DNA of 64,000 nt from JAHEKO01 sp965212505 (GTDB lineage Bacteria; Acidobacteriota; Thermoanaerobaculia; Multivoradales; JAHEKO01): positions 124,001-188,000 of the forward strand of contig OZ243123.1 of the NCBI GenBank assembly GCA_965212505.1. The letters are read 5' to 3'. How positions within the stretch are numbered: position 1 is the stretch's first letter; the number at the start of each line of letters is the position of its first letter. The notes under the pieces were generated by a model. It was not told the DNA's origin. It saw nothing but the letters and a program-made list of their open reading frames with translations, and searched no databases. A program made the position numbers and the translations under genes. Positions 33,411 to 41,818 of the stretch are shown in pieces.

Positions 33411-36356
33411 ATGCGCCCAAACTCCGCCGCTGTCAACGCCGCCCTCGCCGATCTCGCAGGGCGTGCGGAGGGCGAGGTTCGTTCGGACGACTACAGCCGA
33501 GTCTTCTACAGCACCGACGCCAGCATCTACCAGGCGGTTCCTTACGGCGTCTTTCTGCCCCGCACGACCGATGACCTGCAGGCGGCGGTGGAGGTGGCCA
33601 CCGAGCACGACCTGCCTCTGCTGCCGCGTACCTCGGGCAGCTCCCTCGCCGGTCAGGCGGTGAACGAGGCGTTGGTCGTCGACATGTCGCGACACCTCGA
33701 TCGACTGATCGAGGTCGATGCAGAGGCCCGCAGAGTGCGCGTGCAGCCTGGCCTTGTCCTGGGTGATCTGAATCGTCAGCTGCGACCCTACGGTCTCCAG
33801 TTCGGCCCCGACCCGGCGAGCGCAGACCGCGCCGCGATGGGCGGCGTGGTGTCGAACAACTCGACCGGCGCCCACTCGATCCTCTACGGCATGACCGCCG
33901 ATCACGTACACGCGATGAACGTCGTACTCAGCGATGGGAGCCGAGCTCGCTTCGATCCGGTCGATCGGCAGGAGGCGGCGAGGCGCGGCCGAGAGGGCGG
34001 ACTCGAAGGGGAGATCTATCGACGGATCGCAGGTCTGGTGGCCGATCGCGAGAACCAGCGAACGATCGTCGATGGGACGCCGCGACACTGGCGGCGCTGC
34101 GGCGGCTACAACCTCGATCGGTTCGTCGACGGGCCGTCCTTCCGGGTCACTCGCGATCCGCACTTCAACCTCGCCCGCCTGGTGTGTGGTTCGGAGGGGA
34201 CGCTCGCCGTCATCGAGGAGTTGACCCTGGACCTGGTGCCGCTGCCCGAGAGCACGGGGCTGGTGCTCCTTCAGTTCGACAGCCTGGATGAGGCGTTGTC
34301 GGCGGTGCCGACGGTACTCGAAGCGGAGCCGTCGGCGGTCGAGCTGCTCGATCACATGGGACTCACCCTGGCCCGGAGCGTGCCGCAGTACGCGCGCCTT
34401 CTCGAAGGCTTTGTCGACGGCGATCCGAACTGCCTGTTGATCACCGAGTTCCAGGCCAAGAGCGAGACCGGTCTGCGTGGGCGGATCGATCGTCTGACGG
34501 CGATCCTCCGGCGCGCGCGGGTGCGGACAGCCCTCGTGCCGCTGCTCGAGCCGCACCGTCAACGCGACGTCTGGACCGTGCGCAAGGTGGCGCTCGGGCT
34601 GCTGATGAGCGTCAAGGGCGATCACAAGCCGATCCCGTTCATCGAGGACGCGGCGGTGCCGGTCGAGCACCTCGCCGAATACGTGCGGCGGATCGAAGAG
34701 TTCTGCAACGGGCTCGGGACCGAGGTCGCCTACTACGCTCACGCCAGCGCGGGCTGCATTCACATCCGACCGTTGATCAACGCCAAGGCGGCCGCCGAGG
34801 TCGCGAAGCTGCCCGAGATCCTCGCCTTCTCTGTAGAGCTACTGCACGGCTACGGCGGCTCGCTGTCGAGCGAGCACGGCGACGGCCGAGCGCGCAGCTG
34901 GATCAACGAGCACTTCTTCGGCCCGGAGCTGTACGGCCTCTACCGGCAGGTGAAGCAGGTCTTCGATCGGCGCAACCTGCTCAATCCGGGCAACGTGGTC
35001 GAGTCGCCCGCAATGACCGAGCACCTCCGGTTCGGCGAAGAGTACGCGGCGCGGGCGGTCGAGACGGCGCTCGACTTCAGCGCCGAGCAGGGCTTCGATC
35101 GTGCGATCGAGATGTGCAACGGCGCCGGCGTCTGTCGAAAGAGCACGGGGACGATGTGTCCGAGCTTCATGGTGACGCGTGAGGAGGAGCACTCGACTCG
35201 CGGCCGAGCGAACGCCCTGAGAGCGGCAATCTCTGGGCTTCTCCCCGCTGAGGAGCTCACGAGTGAGCGCATGCACGGGGCGATGGATCTCTGTGTCGAG
35301 TGCAAGGCGTGCAAGGCGGAGTGTCCCTCTTCGGTCGACATGGCGAAGCTCAAGTTCGAATTCCTCGCCGGTCACCAGGCGCGTCATGGGGTTTCGGCGC
35401 GGACGAGGCTGTTCGCGGGTGCCGAGAGGTTCGGGCGACTCGGTTCCGGGGCGATGGCGCCGCTGCTGAACGGCCTACTCGAGAGCGGACCGGTGCGCTC
35501 TCTCCTCGCGCGCCTCGGCGTGGATCGCCGTCGCTCGCTGCCACCGCTCGCACGACAGTCCTTCCAGGAGTGGTTCCGCCGGCGTGCGCGGCACACCCAC
35601 CACGAGAGCGGCTCGGCGAGGGTTGCCCTCTTCCACGACACCTTTACGAGCTACCACCATCCACGAGTCGCCCGGGCCACCGTCGAACTGCTCGAAGCCG
35701 CTGGGTGTGCGGTCGAGCTCGCGGGTCACCGATGCTGCGGTCGACCGCTCATCTCGAAAGGACTGGTCGAACCGGCGACGGCGATGGCGCGGCAGACGGT
35801 CGCGCGCCTGGCGCCCCTGGCCGCGGCCGGTGTGCCGATCGTCGGGCTCGAGCCGAGCTGCGTGCTGACCTTGCGAGACGAATACCTGTACCTGCTCCCG
35901 AACGAACCCGAGGCCCGTCAGGTCGCCGAGCACTCGCTGACGCTCGAGGAGTACCTGGCGAGGCGGGCCGAAGAAGGGGAGCTGGACCTTCGCTTCAGTG
36001 AGGAGCCGCGAACGGTCCTGCTCCACGGCCACTGCCACCAGAAGGCGCTGGTCGGTACGGACGCTGCGAAGGCCGCGCTCGGTCTCCCACCCAGCTTCCG
36101 TGTCGCCGAGATCGACTCCGGCTGTTGCGGCATGGCCGGTTCGTTCGGCTACGAAGCCGAGCACTACGACCTGTCGATACAGATGGCGGAGCGACGCCTG
36201 CTGCCAGCCGTCCGTTCAGCCGAGCCCGAGACGCTGATTGCGGCCGCCGGATTCAGCTGTCGACAGCAGATCGAGCACGGGACGGATCGCCGGGCGTTGC
36301 ACCCCGCAGAAATCCTCCGCGACGCTCTACAAATCGAGGGACACAATACTCATTAA
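33411..36356 (+). CDS. YdiJ-like FAD-linked oxidoreductase with Fe-S and CCG domains
   Basis: A 981-residue enzyme like E. coli YdiJ (a D-2-hydroxyglutarate dehydrogenase of 1018 residues). FAD_binding_4 domain at about 40-250 (LPRTSGSSLAGQAVNEALVV, MGGVVSNNSTGAHS), then FAD-linked oxidase C-terminal domain (to about 540; GSLSSEHGDGRARSW). Two Fe-S binding segments follow, one near 568 (CNGAGVCRKSTGTMCPSF) and one near 627 (CVECKACKAECPSS). Two CCG (cysteine-rich) elements lie near 774 (HRCCGRPLI) and 905 (DSGCCGMAGSFGYE), normally quinone-linked electron transfer. It probably oxidises a D-2-hydroxyacid such as D-lactate or D-2-hydroxyglutarate. The last five residues (GHNTH) and the stop codon lie inside the palindromic repeat at 36338-36417, so the native C-terminus may have been altered. 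Confidence 0.93.
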   Translation: MRPNSAAVNAALADLAGRAEGEVRSDDYSRVFYSTDASIYQAVPYGVFLPRTTDDLQAAVEVATEHDLPLLPRTSGSSLAGQAVNEALVVDMSRHLDRLIEVDAEARRVRVQPGLVLGDLNRQLRPYGLQFGPDPASADRAAMGGVVSNNSTGAHSILYGMTADHVHAMNVVLSDGSRARFDPVDRQEAARRGREGGLEGEIYRRIAGLVADRENQRTIVDGTPRHWRRCGGYNLDRFVDGPSFRVTRDPHFNLARLVCGSEGTLAVIEELTLDLVPLPESTGLVLLQFDSLDEALSAVPTVLEAEPSAVELLDHMGLTLARSVPQYARLLEGFVDGDPNCLLITEFQAKSETGLRGRIDRLTAILRRARVRTALVPLLEPHRQRDVWTVRKVALGLLMSVKGDHKPIPFIEDAAVPVEHLAEYVRRIEEFCNGLGTEVAYYAHASAGCIHIRPLINAKAAAEVAKLPEILAFSVELLHGYGGSLSSEHGDGRARSWINEHFFGPELYGLYRQVKQVFDRRNLLNPGNVVESPAMTEHLRFGEEYAARAVETALDFSAEQGFDRAIEMCNGAGVCRKSTGTMCPSFMVTREEEHSTRGRANALRAAISGLLPAEELTSERMHGAMDLCVECKACKAECPSSVDMAKLKFEFLAGHQARHGVSARTRLFAGAERFGRLGSGAMAPLLNGLLESGPVRSLLARLGVDRRRSLPPLARQSFQEWFRRRARHTHHESGSARVALFHDTFTSYHHPRVARATVELLEAAGCAVELAGHRCCGRPLISKGLVEPATAMARQTVARLAPLAAAGVPIVGLEPSCVLTLRDEYLYLLPNEPEARQVAEHSLTLEEYLARRAEEGELDLRFSEEPRTVLLHGHCHQKALVGTDAAKAALGLPPSFRVAEIDSGCCGMAGSFGYEAEHYDLSIQMAERRLLPAVRSAEPETLIAAAGFSCRQQIEHGTDRRALHPAEILRDALQIEGHNTH

Positions 36357-36417
36357 CTCGCACCAGAGCGTTTCGCTGAGCTCACCAGCCATCGCGAGTT
36401 AATGAGTATTGTGTCCC
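36338..36417. repeat. REP-like palindrome (24-bp arms, 32-nt loop)
   Basis: The arms 36338-36361 and 36394-36417 are perfect reverse complements, beginning GGGACACAATACTCATTAAC on the left, and would form a 24-bp hairpin. The left arm overlaps the last codons of the FAD oxidoreductase and provides its TAA stop at 36354-36356. The right arm lies 27 bp before the MaoC gene. AT-rich, GGGACA-ended palindromes of this kind resemble REP or MITE elements mobilised by RAYT/IS200-like transposases. No transposase is present nearby. As a hairpin it could also stabilise or terminate the mRNA. Confidence 0.8.
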
Positions 36418-36444
36418 CGAACTTTACGAGTAGGATTCGACTTG

Positions 36445-36903
36445 ATGCGTGCGACCATTCCGAAGAGTGAGCTGCTCGACCTGGAGGGCTGGGAGAGCGA
36501 GCCTGGCGAGTGGATGACAATCGACCAGGAGCGCGTGAATCAGTTCGCCGACGCGACGCTCGACCACCAGTTCATCCACGTCGACCCCGAGCGGGCCGCC
36601 GAAACGCCGCTGGGTGGAACGGTCGTGCACGGATTCATGACACTCGCCCTTCTGCCACACCTCTCGAAAGACATCGTGCCGATCCCCGAGGGGCTGAAGA
36701 TGGCCTTCAACTATGGGATGAACAAGGTGCGTTTCCCGCGGCCGGTGATGGTCGGTAGCGACGTTCGCCTGCGTTGGAAGGTCCTCACCATCAAGCAGCG
36801 GCTGGGCAACGTCGTGGTGACCGCCGAGGCCAAGGTCGAGGTGCGAGGTGAGCGCAAGCCGGCACTGATCGCTGAGACGATCACCATGTTCGTCGTCGAG
36901 TGA
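36445..36903 (+). CDS. MaoC-like hot-dog dehydratase
   Basis: A 152-residue single hot-dog domain of the MaoC/R-specific enoyl-CoA hydratase type. The active-site segment is LDHQFIHVDPERAAETPLGG, with the Asp/His pair of the hydratase-2 motif, followed by GGTVVHGFMTLALLPHL. Members hydrate trans-2-enoyl-CoA to (R)-3-hydroxyacyl-CoA or do the reverse. ATG 36445 with AGGA upstream is preferred over an earlier in-frame TTG inside the palindromic repeat. The gene is 10 bp upstream of the SDR gene, suggesting joint function in acyl-CoA processing. Confidence 0.87.
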   Translation: MRATIPKSELLDLEGWESEPGEWMTIDQERVNQFADATLDHQFIHVDPERAAETPLGGTVVHGFMTLALLPHLSKDIVPIPEGLKMAFNYGMNKVRFPRPVMVGSDVRLRWKVLTIKQRLGNVVVTAEAKVEVRGERKPALIAETITMFVVE

Positions 36904-36913
36904 GGCGCACATC

Positions 36914-37714
36914 ATGAGAGTCGAGGGCAAGGTTGTCCTGATCACCGGCGGTGCCCGAGGCATCGGGCGCGCGCTGGCGCTGCGCTTTCAACAGGAGGGC
37001 GCGCGCGTCGCCGTGGCCGATCTCGATGCCAGCGCTGCGTCCGAGCTCGGAGAGGCGGTCGGCGGTGTCGGAGTGGGAGCCGACGTGTCCACGGAGGCCG
37101 GAGTTCAGTCCGCCGTCGCGGCCGCGGAATCCGGACTTGGGCCGATCGACCTGCTCTGCTCGAACGCCGGCGTCGCCTTCTCAGATGCTCCGGGTTGGAC
37201 TGCGGCCTCACAGAGCGACGAGCAGTGGGAGCGCACCTGGCGGGTCAACGTGATGGCGCACGTCTGGGGCGTACGAGCGACGCTACCCGGAATGCTGGAG
37301 CGGGGGTGCGGCTACTACCTTCACACTGTTTCAGCCGCAGGTCTGTTGAACCAGATTGGCGACGCGGCCTACTCGACGACGAAGCACGCCGCCCTCGGCT
37401 TTGGCGAAGCGCTCGCGATTACTCACGGCGATCAAGGGATCGGCGTCTCGCTGCTCTGCCCGCAGGCTGTGGCGACCCAGTTCTATGGGGAGCTGGAGCA
37501 CGACGGCCCGGAAAAGGCTGCCTCAGCGGACGGGGTGCTCACCCCCGAGCAGGTCGCCGACGTCGTGATCGAAGGGTTGGCGGACGAGCGATTCCTCATC
37601 CTCCCGCACCCGACGGTTGCCAAGTACTTCCTGAACAAGGCGCGGGACTACGAGCGCTGGGTCGGCGGCATGCGCAAGTTCCGGCGCTCGCTCTTTCCGG
37701 AGGAGGGCGCGTGA
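36914..37714 (+). CDS. SDR-family oxidoreductase
   Basis: A 266-residue classical short-chain dehydrogenase/reductase. The NAD(P)-binding motif TGGARGIGRA lies at about 11-20, the NAG motif is CSNAGVAFS, and the active site comprises Ser in TVSAAG and YSTTK (Tyr-x3-Lys). The Asp ending the second strand (VADLDA) suggests NAD over NADP. The last 80 residues are longer than in minimal SDRs (EQVADVVIEGLADERFLILP). It resembles the SDRs found next to ACAD10/11-type genes (LvaD-like position). It is preceded by the MaoC gene and its stop overlaps the next gene's GTG start by 4 bp. Confidence 0.92.
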   Translation: MRVEGKVVLITGGARGIGRALALRFQQEGARVAVADLDASAASELGEAVGGVGVGADVSTEAGVQSAVAAAESGLGPIDLLCSNAGVAFSDAPGWTAASQSDEQWERTWRVNVMAHVWGVRATLPGMLERGCGYYLHTVSAAGLLNQIGDAAYSTTKHAALGFGEALAITHGDQGIGVSLLCPQAVATQFYGELEHDGPEKAASADGVLTPEQVADVVIEGLADERFLILPHPTVAKYFLNKARDYERWVGGMRKFRRSLFPEEGA

Positions 37715-38421
37715 GCCGGCTCATCCTCGTGCGCCACGGCCAGGCCTCGGCCGGCGCTGACGACTACGATCAGCTCTCCGAGCACGGCTACGAGCAGGCG
37801 CGCGGCCTGGGGGAGCAGTGGGCGGCCGAGGCGCTCCGACCGGATGCGGTCTACATCGGTCCGCGCAAGCGGCACCGCCAGACCGCCGAGACGGTCGCGT
37901 TAGAGCTCCGCGACGCCTGGCCCGAGCCGCTCCTCGTCGATGGTTGGGACGAGCACGATGCCTATCAGGTCGTGATGCACTCGATCCCGGTCTTGGCCGA
38001 TCGCGATGCCTTTGTGGCCGAGCGGGCGGAGCGGAGCCGGGGCGAGGGGCGGGCCGCGCTCCTTGCCTACTTTGACCTCTACCGACACATCACGCGACTC
38101 TGGGTCCGCGGTGAGCTGGAGCTCGATGGAACCCCCTTCGAGCCCTGGCCGGACTTCCGAACTCGCGTCGAGAGCAGCCTCGCCGAGCTGATGCGGCGCG
38201 AGGGCCGTGGGAAGACCCTGGTGGTCGTCACCTCGAGCGGTCCAGTGTCGGTCGCGGCCGGCAAGGCTCTGGGTCTAGACGACGAGGGCACCATGGGGCT
38301 GTCGTGGAATCTCCAGAATATCGCCGTGAGCGAGGTGCTCTACGACGACGATTCGATGATGCTCAAGTCGTTCAACGCGCTGCCGCGGCTGATCGGCGAC
38401 CACCTGCGGACACTGGTCTAG
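37711..38421 (+). CDS. Histidine-phosphatase-superfamily protein lacking the second catalytic His
   Basis: A 236-residue protein with the RHG motif LVRHGQASAG at residues about 6-15 and the phosphate-pocket Arg in RHRQTAETV, as in the phosphoglycerate-mutase-like superfamily. The second active-site block, normally containing VVSHG, reads VVVTSSGPVSVAAG: the usual His is replaced by Ser. Proteins of this kind are often found beside acyl-CoA dehydrogenase and APH genes, but their role is not established. It could have lost catalysis or use a different proton donor. GTG 37711 overlaps the SDR stop (GTGA). There are 20 bp before the MBL hydrolase. Confidence 0.85.
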   Translation: MSRLILVRHGQASAGADDYDQLSEHGYEQARGLGEQWAAEALRPDAVYIGPRKRHRQTAETVALELRDAWPEPLLVDGWDEHDAYQVVMHSIPVLADRDAFVAERAERSRGEGRAALLAYFDLYRHITRLWVRGELELDGTPFEPWPDFRTRVESSLAELMRREGRGKTLVVVTSSGPVSVAAGKALGLDDEGTMGLSWNLQNIAVSEVLYDDDSMMLKSFNALPRLIGDHLRTLV

Positions 38422-38441
38422 CTCTGGAATACTTCCTGGCG

Positions 38442-39344
38442 ATGACACCGCGCATCGAGATCCTCGACCTCCACTACCAGGGCGCACCCGGGCTGATCGG
38501 CTCGTTCCTGCTGTTCGCTCCTGACGGCCATCTGTTAGTCGAGTCGGGCCCGCACTCCTCGCACCCCTCGATGGTGGCCGGGCTCGAGCGTCACGGCCTC
38601 GCGCCGAGCGACATCGACTTCCTCTTTCTCACGCATATCCATCTCGACCACGCCGGCGCCGCCGGCTGGTGGGCGCAGCAGGGGACCACGGTTTGTGTGC
38701 ACGAAATCGGAGCACCGCACCTGGTCGACCCCGGCAAGCTGATCGCGAGCGCGACGCGCATCTACGGCGATCAGATGGAGACGCTCTGGGGAGACATCTT
38801 GCCGGCGCCCGCCGAGAACGTGCGGGCGGTGGCCGATGGAGAGGTGGTCGAGGCGGCCGGTCTCGAGTTGCGCGCGATCTACACACCGGGACACGCGAGC
38901 CACCACCACACCTGGCGGGTTGGCGACGTCGCCTTCGTAGGCGACTCGATGGGGATTCGCGGCGGTTCGATCCCCTGGCTGGATCTACCCGCGCCACCTC
39001 CCGAGTTTCACCTCGAGACGTGGAAGGGCTCGCTCGCCAAGCTGCGAGCCGAGAATCTCGAGACGATCTACCGGACCCACTTCGGGCCTCGATCCGATGT
39101 CGTCGAAGAGCTCGACCGAGTCGAGGGTCTGATCGACCGGTCCGCCGCCACGATCAAGTCGATGCTCGACGACGGGGTCGAGCGCGACGAGATGGTCCGT
39201 CGCTTCGCCGACTGGATGCTCGACAACGCGCTCGAAGAGGGGGCTGATCGCGATGTCTTCCTGAGCGAAGACAAGTTGAACCCTCGACACATGTCGGTCG
39301 ACGGCATCGCGCGCTACTGGCGCAAGCGAGCCCAAACGTCGTAA
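38442..39344 (+). CDS. MBL-fold metallo-hydrolase
   Basis: A 300-residue metallo-beta-lactamase-fold hydrolase. The zinc ligand motif LTHIHLDHAGAAG (HxHxDH) lies near residues 66-73, with a further His in YTPGHASHHHTW and an Asp in FVGDSMGI. The C-terminal helical part contains the final ligand His (TIYRTHFGP). It does not have the glyoxalase II or lactonase signature clearly, and substrate is unknown; thioesterase or lactonase activity would suit the acyl-CoA context. ATG 38442 opens the conserved fold. It ends 4 bp from the convergent DoxX-like gene. Confidence 0.88.
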   Translation: MTPRIEILDLHYQGAPGLIGSFLLFAPDGHLLVESGPHSSHPSMVAGLERHGLAPSDIDFLFLTHIHLDHAGAAGWWAQQGTTVCVHEIGAPHLVDPGKLIASATRIYGDQMETLWGDILPAPAENVRAVADGEVVEAAGLELRAIYTPGHASHHHTWRVGDVAFVGDSMGIRGGSIPWLDLPAPPPEFHLETWKGSLAKLRAENLETIYRTHFGPRSDVVEELDRVEGLIDRSAATIKSMLDDGVERDEMVRRFADWMLDNALEEGADRDVFLSEDKLNPRHMSVDGIARYWRKRAQTS

Positions 39345-39348
39345 CGAC

Positions 39349-39909
39349 CTACCCGCGCCCGTGACCGAGCAGGTTCACGAGTAGTTGGTCGAGACCGAAG
39401 AGAACGGCCATGACCGCGAGGGCGGCCAGGGCGGTCTTGAGCCGCGCGGAGGTCGGGGTGCGTTCGACCCCACTTGGCCGGGTCAACCGTGCGATCGCGG
39501 TGACGACGGTCTCTCGGTTGAGGGCGACGATGACCAACAGCAACAGCGTGTAGAGCGTCGCGCTCGCGAGCGCGCCGTACGCGTCGAGGAAGATCACGTC
39601 GAAGACGAGGACATTGATCAGCACCGGCAGGAGGACTGCGACGCCGATCAGTTTTGTCCTCTCCCAGAGCAGCAGAGCCGCGCCGACGATCTCCGCGATG
39701 CCGATGAATGCCATGTAGGCAAAGGAGTAGCCCATGAAGGTCCAGGCCAGGTCGAAGGCGGGGACTTCACCGAGAGGGGTCGAAGCGAGCTCAGCCGGAA
39801 GCTCGCCTCGTCGATAGAACTGTCCTCCGATCAGCTTCGCGAGTCCATAGGTCGTCATGAAAAAGCAGACGTATCCGCGGGCCGCCAACTCGATCGTCTT
39901 TCTGGTCAC
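39349..39909 (-). CDS. DoxX-like four-helix membrane protein
   Basis: A 186-residue membrane protein with the shape of the DoxX family: a helix near the N-terminus (YVCFFMTTYGLAKLIGGQFY), two central helices (FAYMAFIGIAEIVGAALLLW, LIGVAVLLPVLINVLVFDVI) and one more (LASATLYTLLLLVIVAL). A last hydrophobic helix (ALAALAVMAVLFGLDQLLVN) follows. The YGLAKLIGGQF and EIVGAALLL elements recall DoxX helix 1 and 2, but identity is not certain. Function is unknown. It is alone on the minus strand, divergent from the acyl-CoA synthetase gene. Confidence 0.68.
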   Translation of the reverse strand: MTRKTIELAARGYVCFFMTTYGLAKLIGGQFYRRGELPAELASTPLGEVPAFDLAWTFMGYSFAYMAFIGIAEIVGAALLLWERTKLIGVAVLLPVLINVLVFDVIFLDAYGALASATLYTLLLLVIVALNRETVVTAIARLTRPSGVERTPTSARLKTALAALAVMAVLFGLDQLLVNLLGHGRG

Positions 39910-40019
39910 ACGTCACCTCCCGAGGGCTCAACGTACCGGAGCCGGGTACAGTTCGGTTGGCGAAACGCTACCGGGTCGGCCGGTGCCCGGGTCGCCTCGC
40001 TCGCGTAGGATCGGTCGAG

Positions 40020-41696
40020 ATGAGTGACACGACCGGATCCAGCTACGTCTGTGGCACGAGTGACGTGCCGCTGAGCTACGAGACGATCGGCGAGGCCCTG
40101 GAGCGATCGGTAGGGGCGTGGCCCGACCGGGATGCCCTGATCGCTCGGCACCAAGGGGTTCGCTGGAGCTATCGAGAGTTGGGTGAGCGGGTCGATCGGC
40201 TGGCGTGCGGCCTGGTTGCGCTCGGGCTCGAGTCGGGCGATCGGATCGGCATCTGGTCTCCCAACAACAGCGAATGGGTGTTGACACAGTTCGCGACGGC
40301 CAAGGCCGGTCTCACCCTGGTGAACATCAATCCGGCCTACCGCCTCGGCGAGCTCGAATACGTCCTCCAGAAGGTCGAGTGCAAGGCGCTGGTGATGGCC
40401 GACCGCTTCAAAAGTAGCCACTACGTCGGGATGGTTCGTGAGCTGGCGCCCGAGGTCGACACGGGCCGGCCGGGTGAGCTTGGTTCGGATCGCTTGCCCC
40501 ACCTGAGGACGGTGATCGTCATCGGCGACGAGAGTCCGCCGGGCTGCTATCGGTTCGACGAGCTGTCGGAGTTTGCCGACGAAGGGGCTGCCAAGGAGTT
40601 GGCGCGTCGTCGTAGCGAGATGCGACCCGACGATCCGATCAACATCCAGTTCACCAGCGGCACGACCGGCTTTCCCAAAGGCGCGACCCTCACCCACCAC
40701 AACGTGCTCAACAGCGGCTTCTTCACCAGCGCGGCGCTTCACCTCACACCGGAAGACCGGCTTTGCGTGCCGCTGCCGCTCTACCACTGCTTCGGCATGG
40801 TGATCTCCGTTCTCGGGTGTGTCACCCACGGCTCGGCGATCGTTCTGCCGAGCGAGGGCTTCGATCCGCAGGCCGTGCTCGAGGCGATCGCAGAGGAGCG
40901 CTGCACGGTTCTTCACGGCGTGCCGACCATGTTCATCGCCGAGCTGGAGCATCCCGACTTCGAGAGCTACGACCTCACCAGCCTGCGCACCGGCATCATG
41001 GCCGGCGCTCCGTGCCCGATCGAGGTGATGCGACGGGTAATGGACGAGATGCACATGCACGCCGTCACGATCGCCTACGGCATGACCGAGACCAGTCCGA
41101 CAAGCTTTCAGAGCGACGCCGGCGACTCCATCGAGCGCCGTGTGTCGACAGTGGGCCGCGTGCATCCGCATGTCCAGGTGAAGATTGTCGACGAGGAAGG
41201 GCGGGTGGTCCCACGCGGGCAGTCGGGCGAGCTCTGTACGCGCGGCTACAACGTGATGCGGGGCTACTGGGGCGACGAAGAGCTGACACGAGAGGCGATC
41301 GACGAGGCGGGCTGGATGCACACCGGCGACCTTGCGACGCTAGACACCGAGGGCTACTGCAACATCGTCGGCCGGGTCAAGGACATGATCATTCGAGGTG
41401 GAGAGAACATCTACCCGCGCGAGATCGAGGAGTTCCTGCACCAGCACCCGGCGATCAAGGACGTGGCGGTCTTCGGTGTGCCCGACGATCGATTTGGCGA
41501 GCAGGTCGCGGCCTGGATTCAGCTCCGGGAGGATGCGTCGCTCACCGCCGACGAGGTCCGCGATCACTGCAAGGGCCAGATTGCGCACTTCAAGGTGCCG
41601 GCCTACGTCGAGTTCGTCGAGGAGTTCCCGATGACCGTCACCGGGAAGATCCAGAAGTTCGTGATGCGCGATCAGATGGCCGAGTCACTCGGCTGA
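40020..41696 (+). CDS. Acyl-CoA synthetase, AMP-binding (FadD/LvaE-like)
   Basis: A 558-residue ANL-superfamily ligase that activates a carboxylic acid to its CoA thioester through an acyl-AMP. The AMP/ATP motif FTSGTTGFPKGATLTHHN lies near residues 211-228, the adenylation motif YGMTETSPTSF near 350, the hinge GRVKDMIIRGGENIYPREIE near 455, and the catalytic C-terminal Lys in MTVTGKIQKF near 545. Sequence style fits the medium/long-chain fatty-acyl-CoA synthase group. It provides the first step for the acyl-CoA enzymes in 31009-38421 if the cluster acts as one route. ATG 40020 precedes the conserved N-terminus; a longer frame from 39957 has no homology. A short hairpin follows the stop. Confidence 0.92.
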   Translation: MSDTTGSSYVCGTSDVPLSYETIGEALERSVGAWPDRDALIARHQGVRWSYRELGERVDRLACGLVALGLESGDRIGIWSPNNSEWVLTQFATAKAGLTLVNINPAYRLGELEYVLQKVECKALVMADRFKSSHYVGMVRELAPEVDTGRPGELGSDRLPHLRTVIVIGDESPPGCYRFDELSEFADEGAAKELARRRSEMRPDDPINIQFTSGTTGFPKGATLTHHNVLNSGFFTSAALHLTPEDRLCVPLPLYHCFGMVISVLGCVTHGSAIVLPSEGFDPQAVLEAIAEERCTVLHGVPTMFIAELEHPDFESYDLTSLRTGIMAGAPCPIEVMRRVMDEMHMHAVTIAYGMTETSPTSFQSDAGDSIERRVSTVGRVHPHVQVKIVDEEGRVVPRGQSGELCTRGYNVMRGYWGDEELTREAIDEAGWMHTGDLATLDTEGYCNIVGRVKDMIIRGGENIYPREIEEFLHQHPAIKDVAVFGVPDDRFGEQVAAWIQLREDASLTADEVRDHCKGQIAHFKVPAYVEFVEEFPMTVTGKIQKFVMRDQMAESLG

Positions 41697-41698
41697 GT

Positions 41699-41715
41699 CG
41701 GGCTCTCGAAGCCCG
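41699..41715 (+). terminator. Short GC hairpin after the acyl-CoA synthetase gene
   Basis: CGGGCT and AGCCCG form a 6-bp stem around CTCGA, 2 nt after the ligase stop codon and ahead of the convergent large gene. It lacks a T-run, so termination function is uncertain. It closely resembles the hairpin at 9125-9141 in size and placement. Confidence 0.3.
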
Positions 41716-41818
41716 CGCAGCGTTCGCCGCGGACGAGTAGGAGGGACACCAGCGCTGTCGCCGGTGCCCCTGCTCTCGTCAGCCGCCGGGCGCCACCTCG
41801 AAGTCGAGGCGCAACTCG

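Noticed and set aside
41740..41775. Second hairpin GGACACCAGCG...CGCCGGTGCCC between the ligase and the large gene
   Set aside because: Stem has several mismatches and no T-run; kept only the clearer hairpin at 41699-41715.
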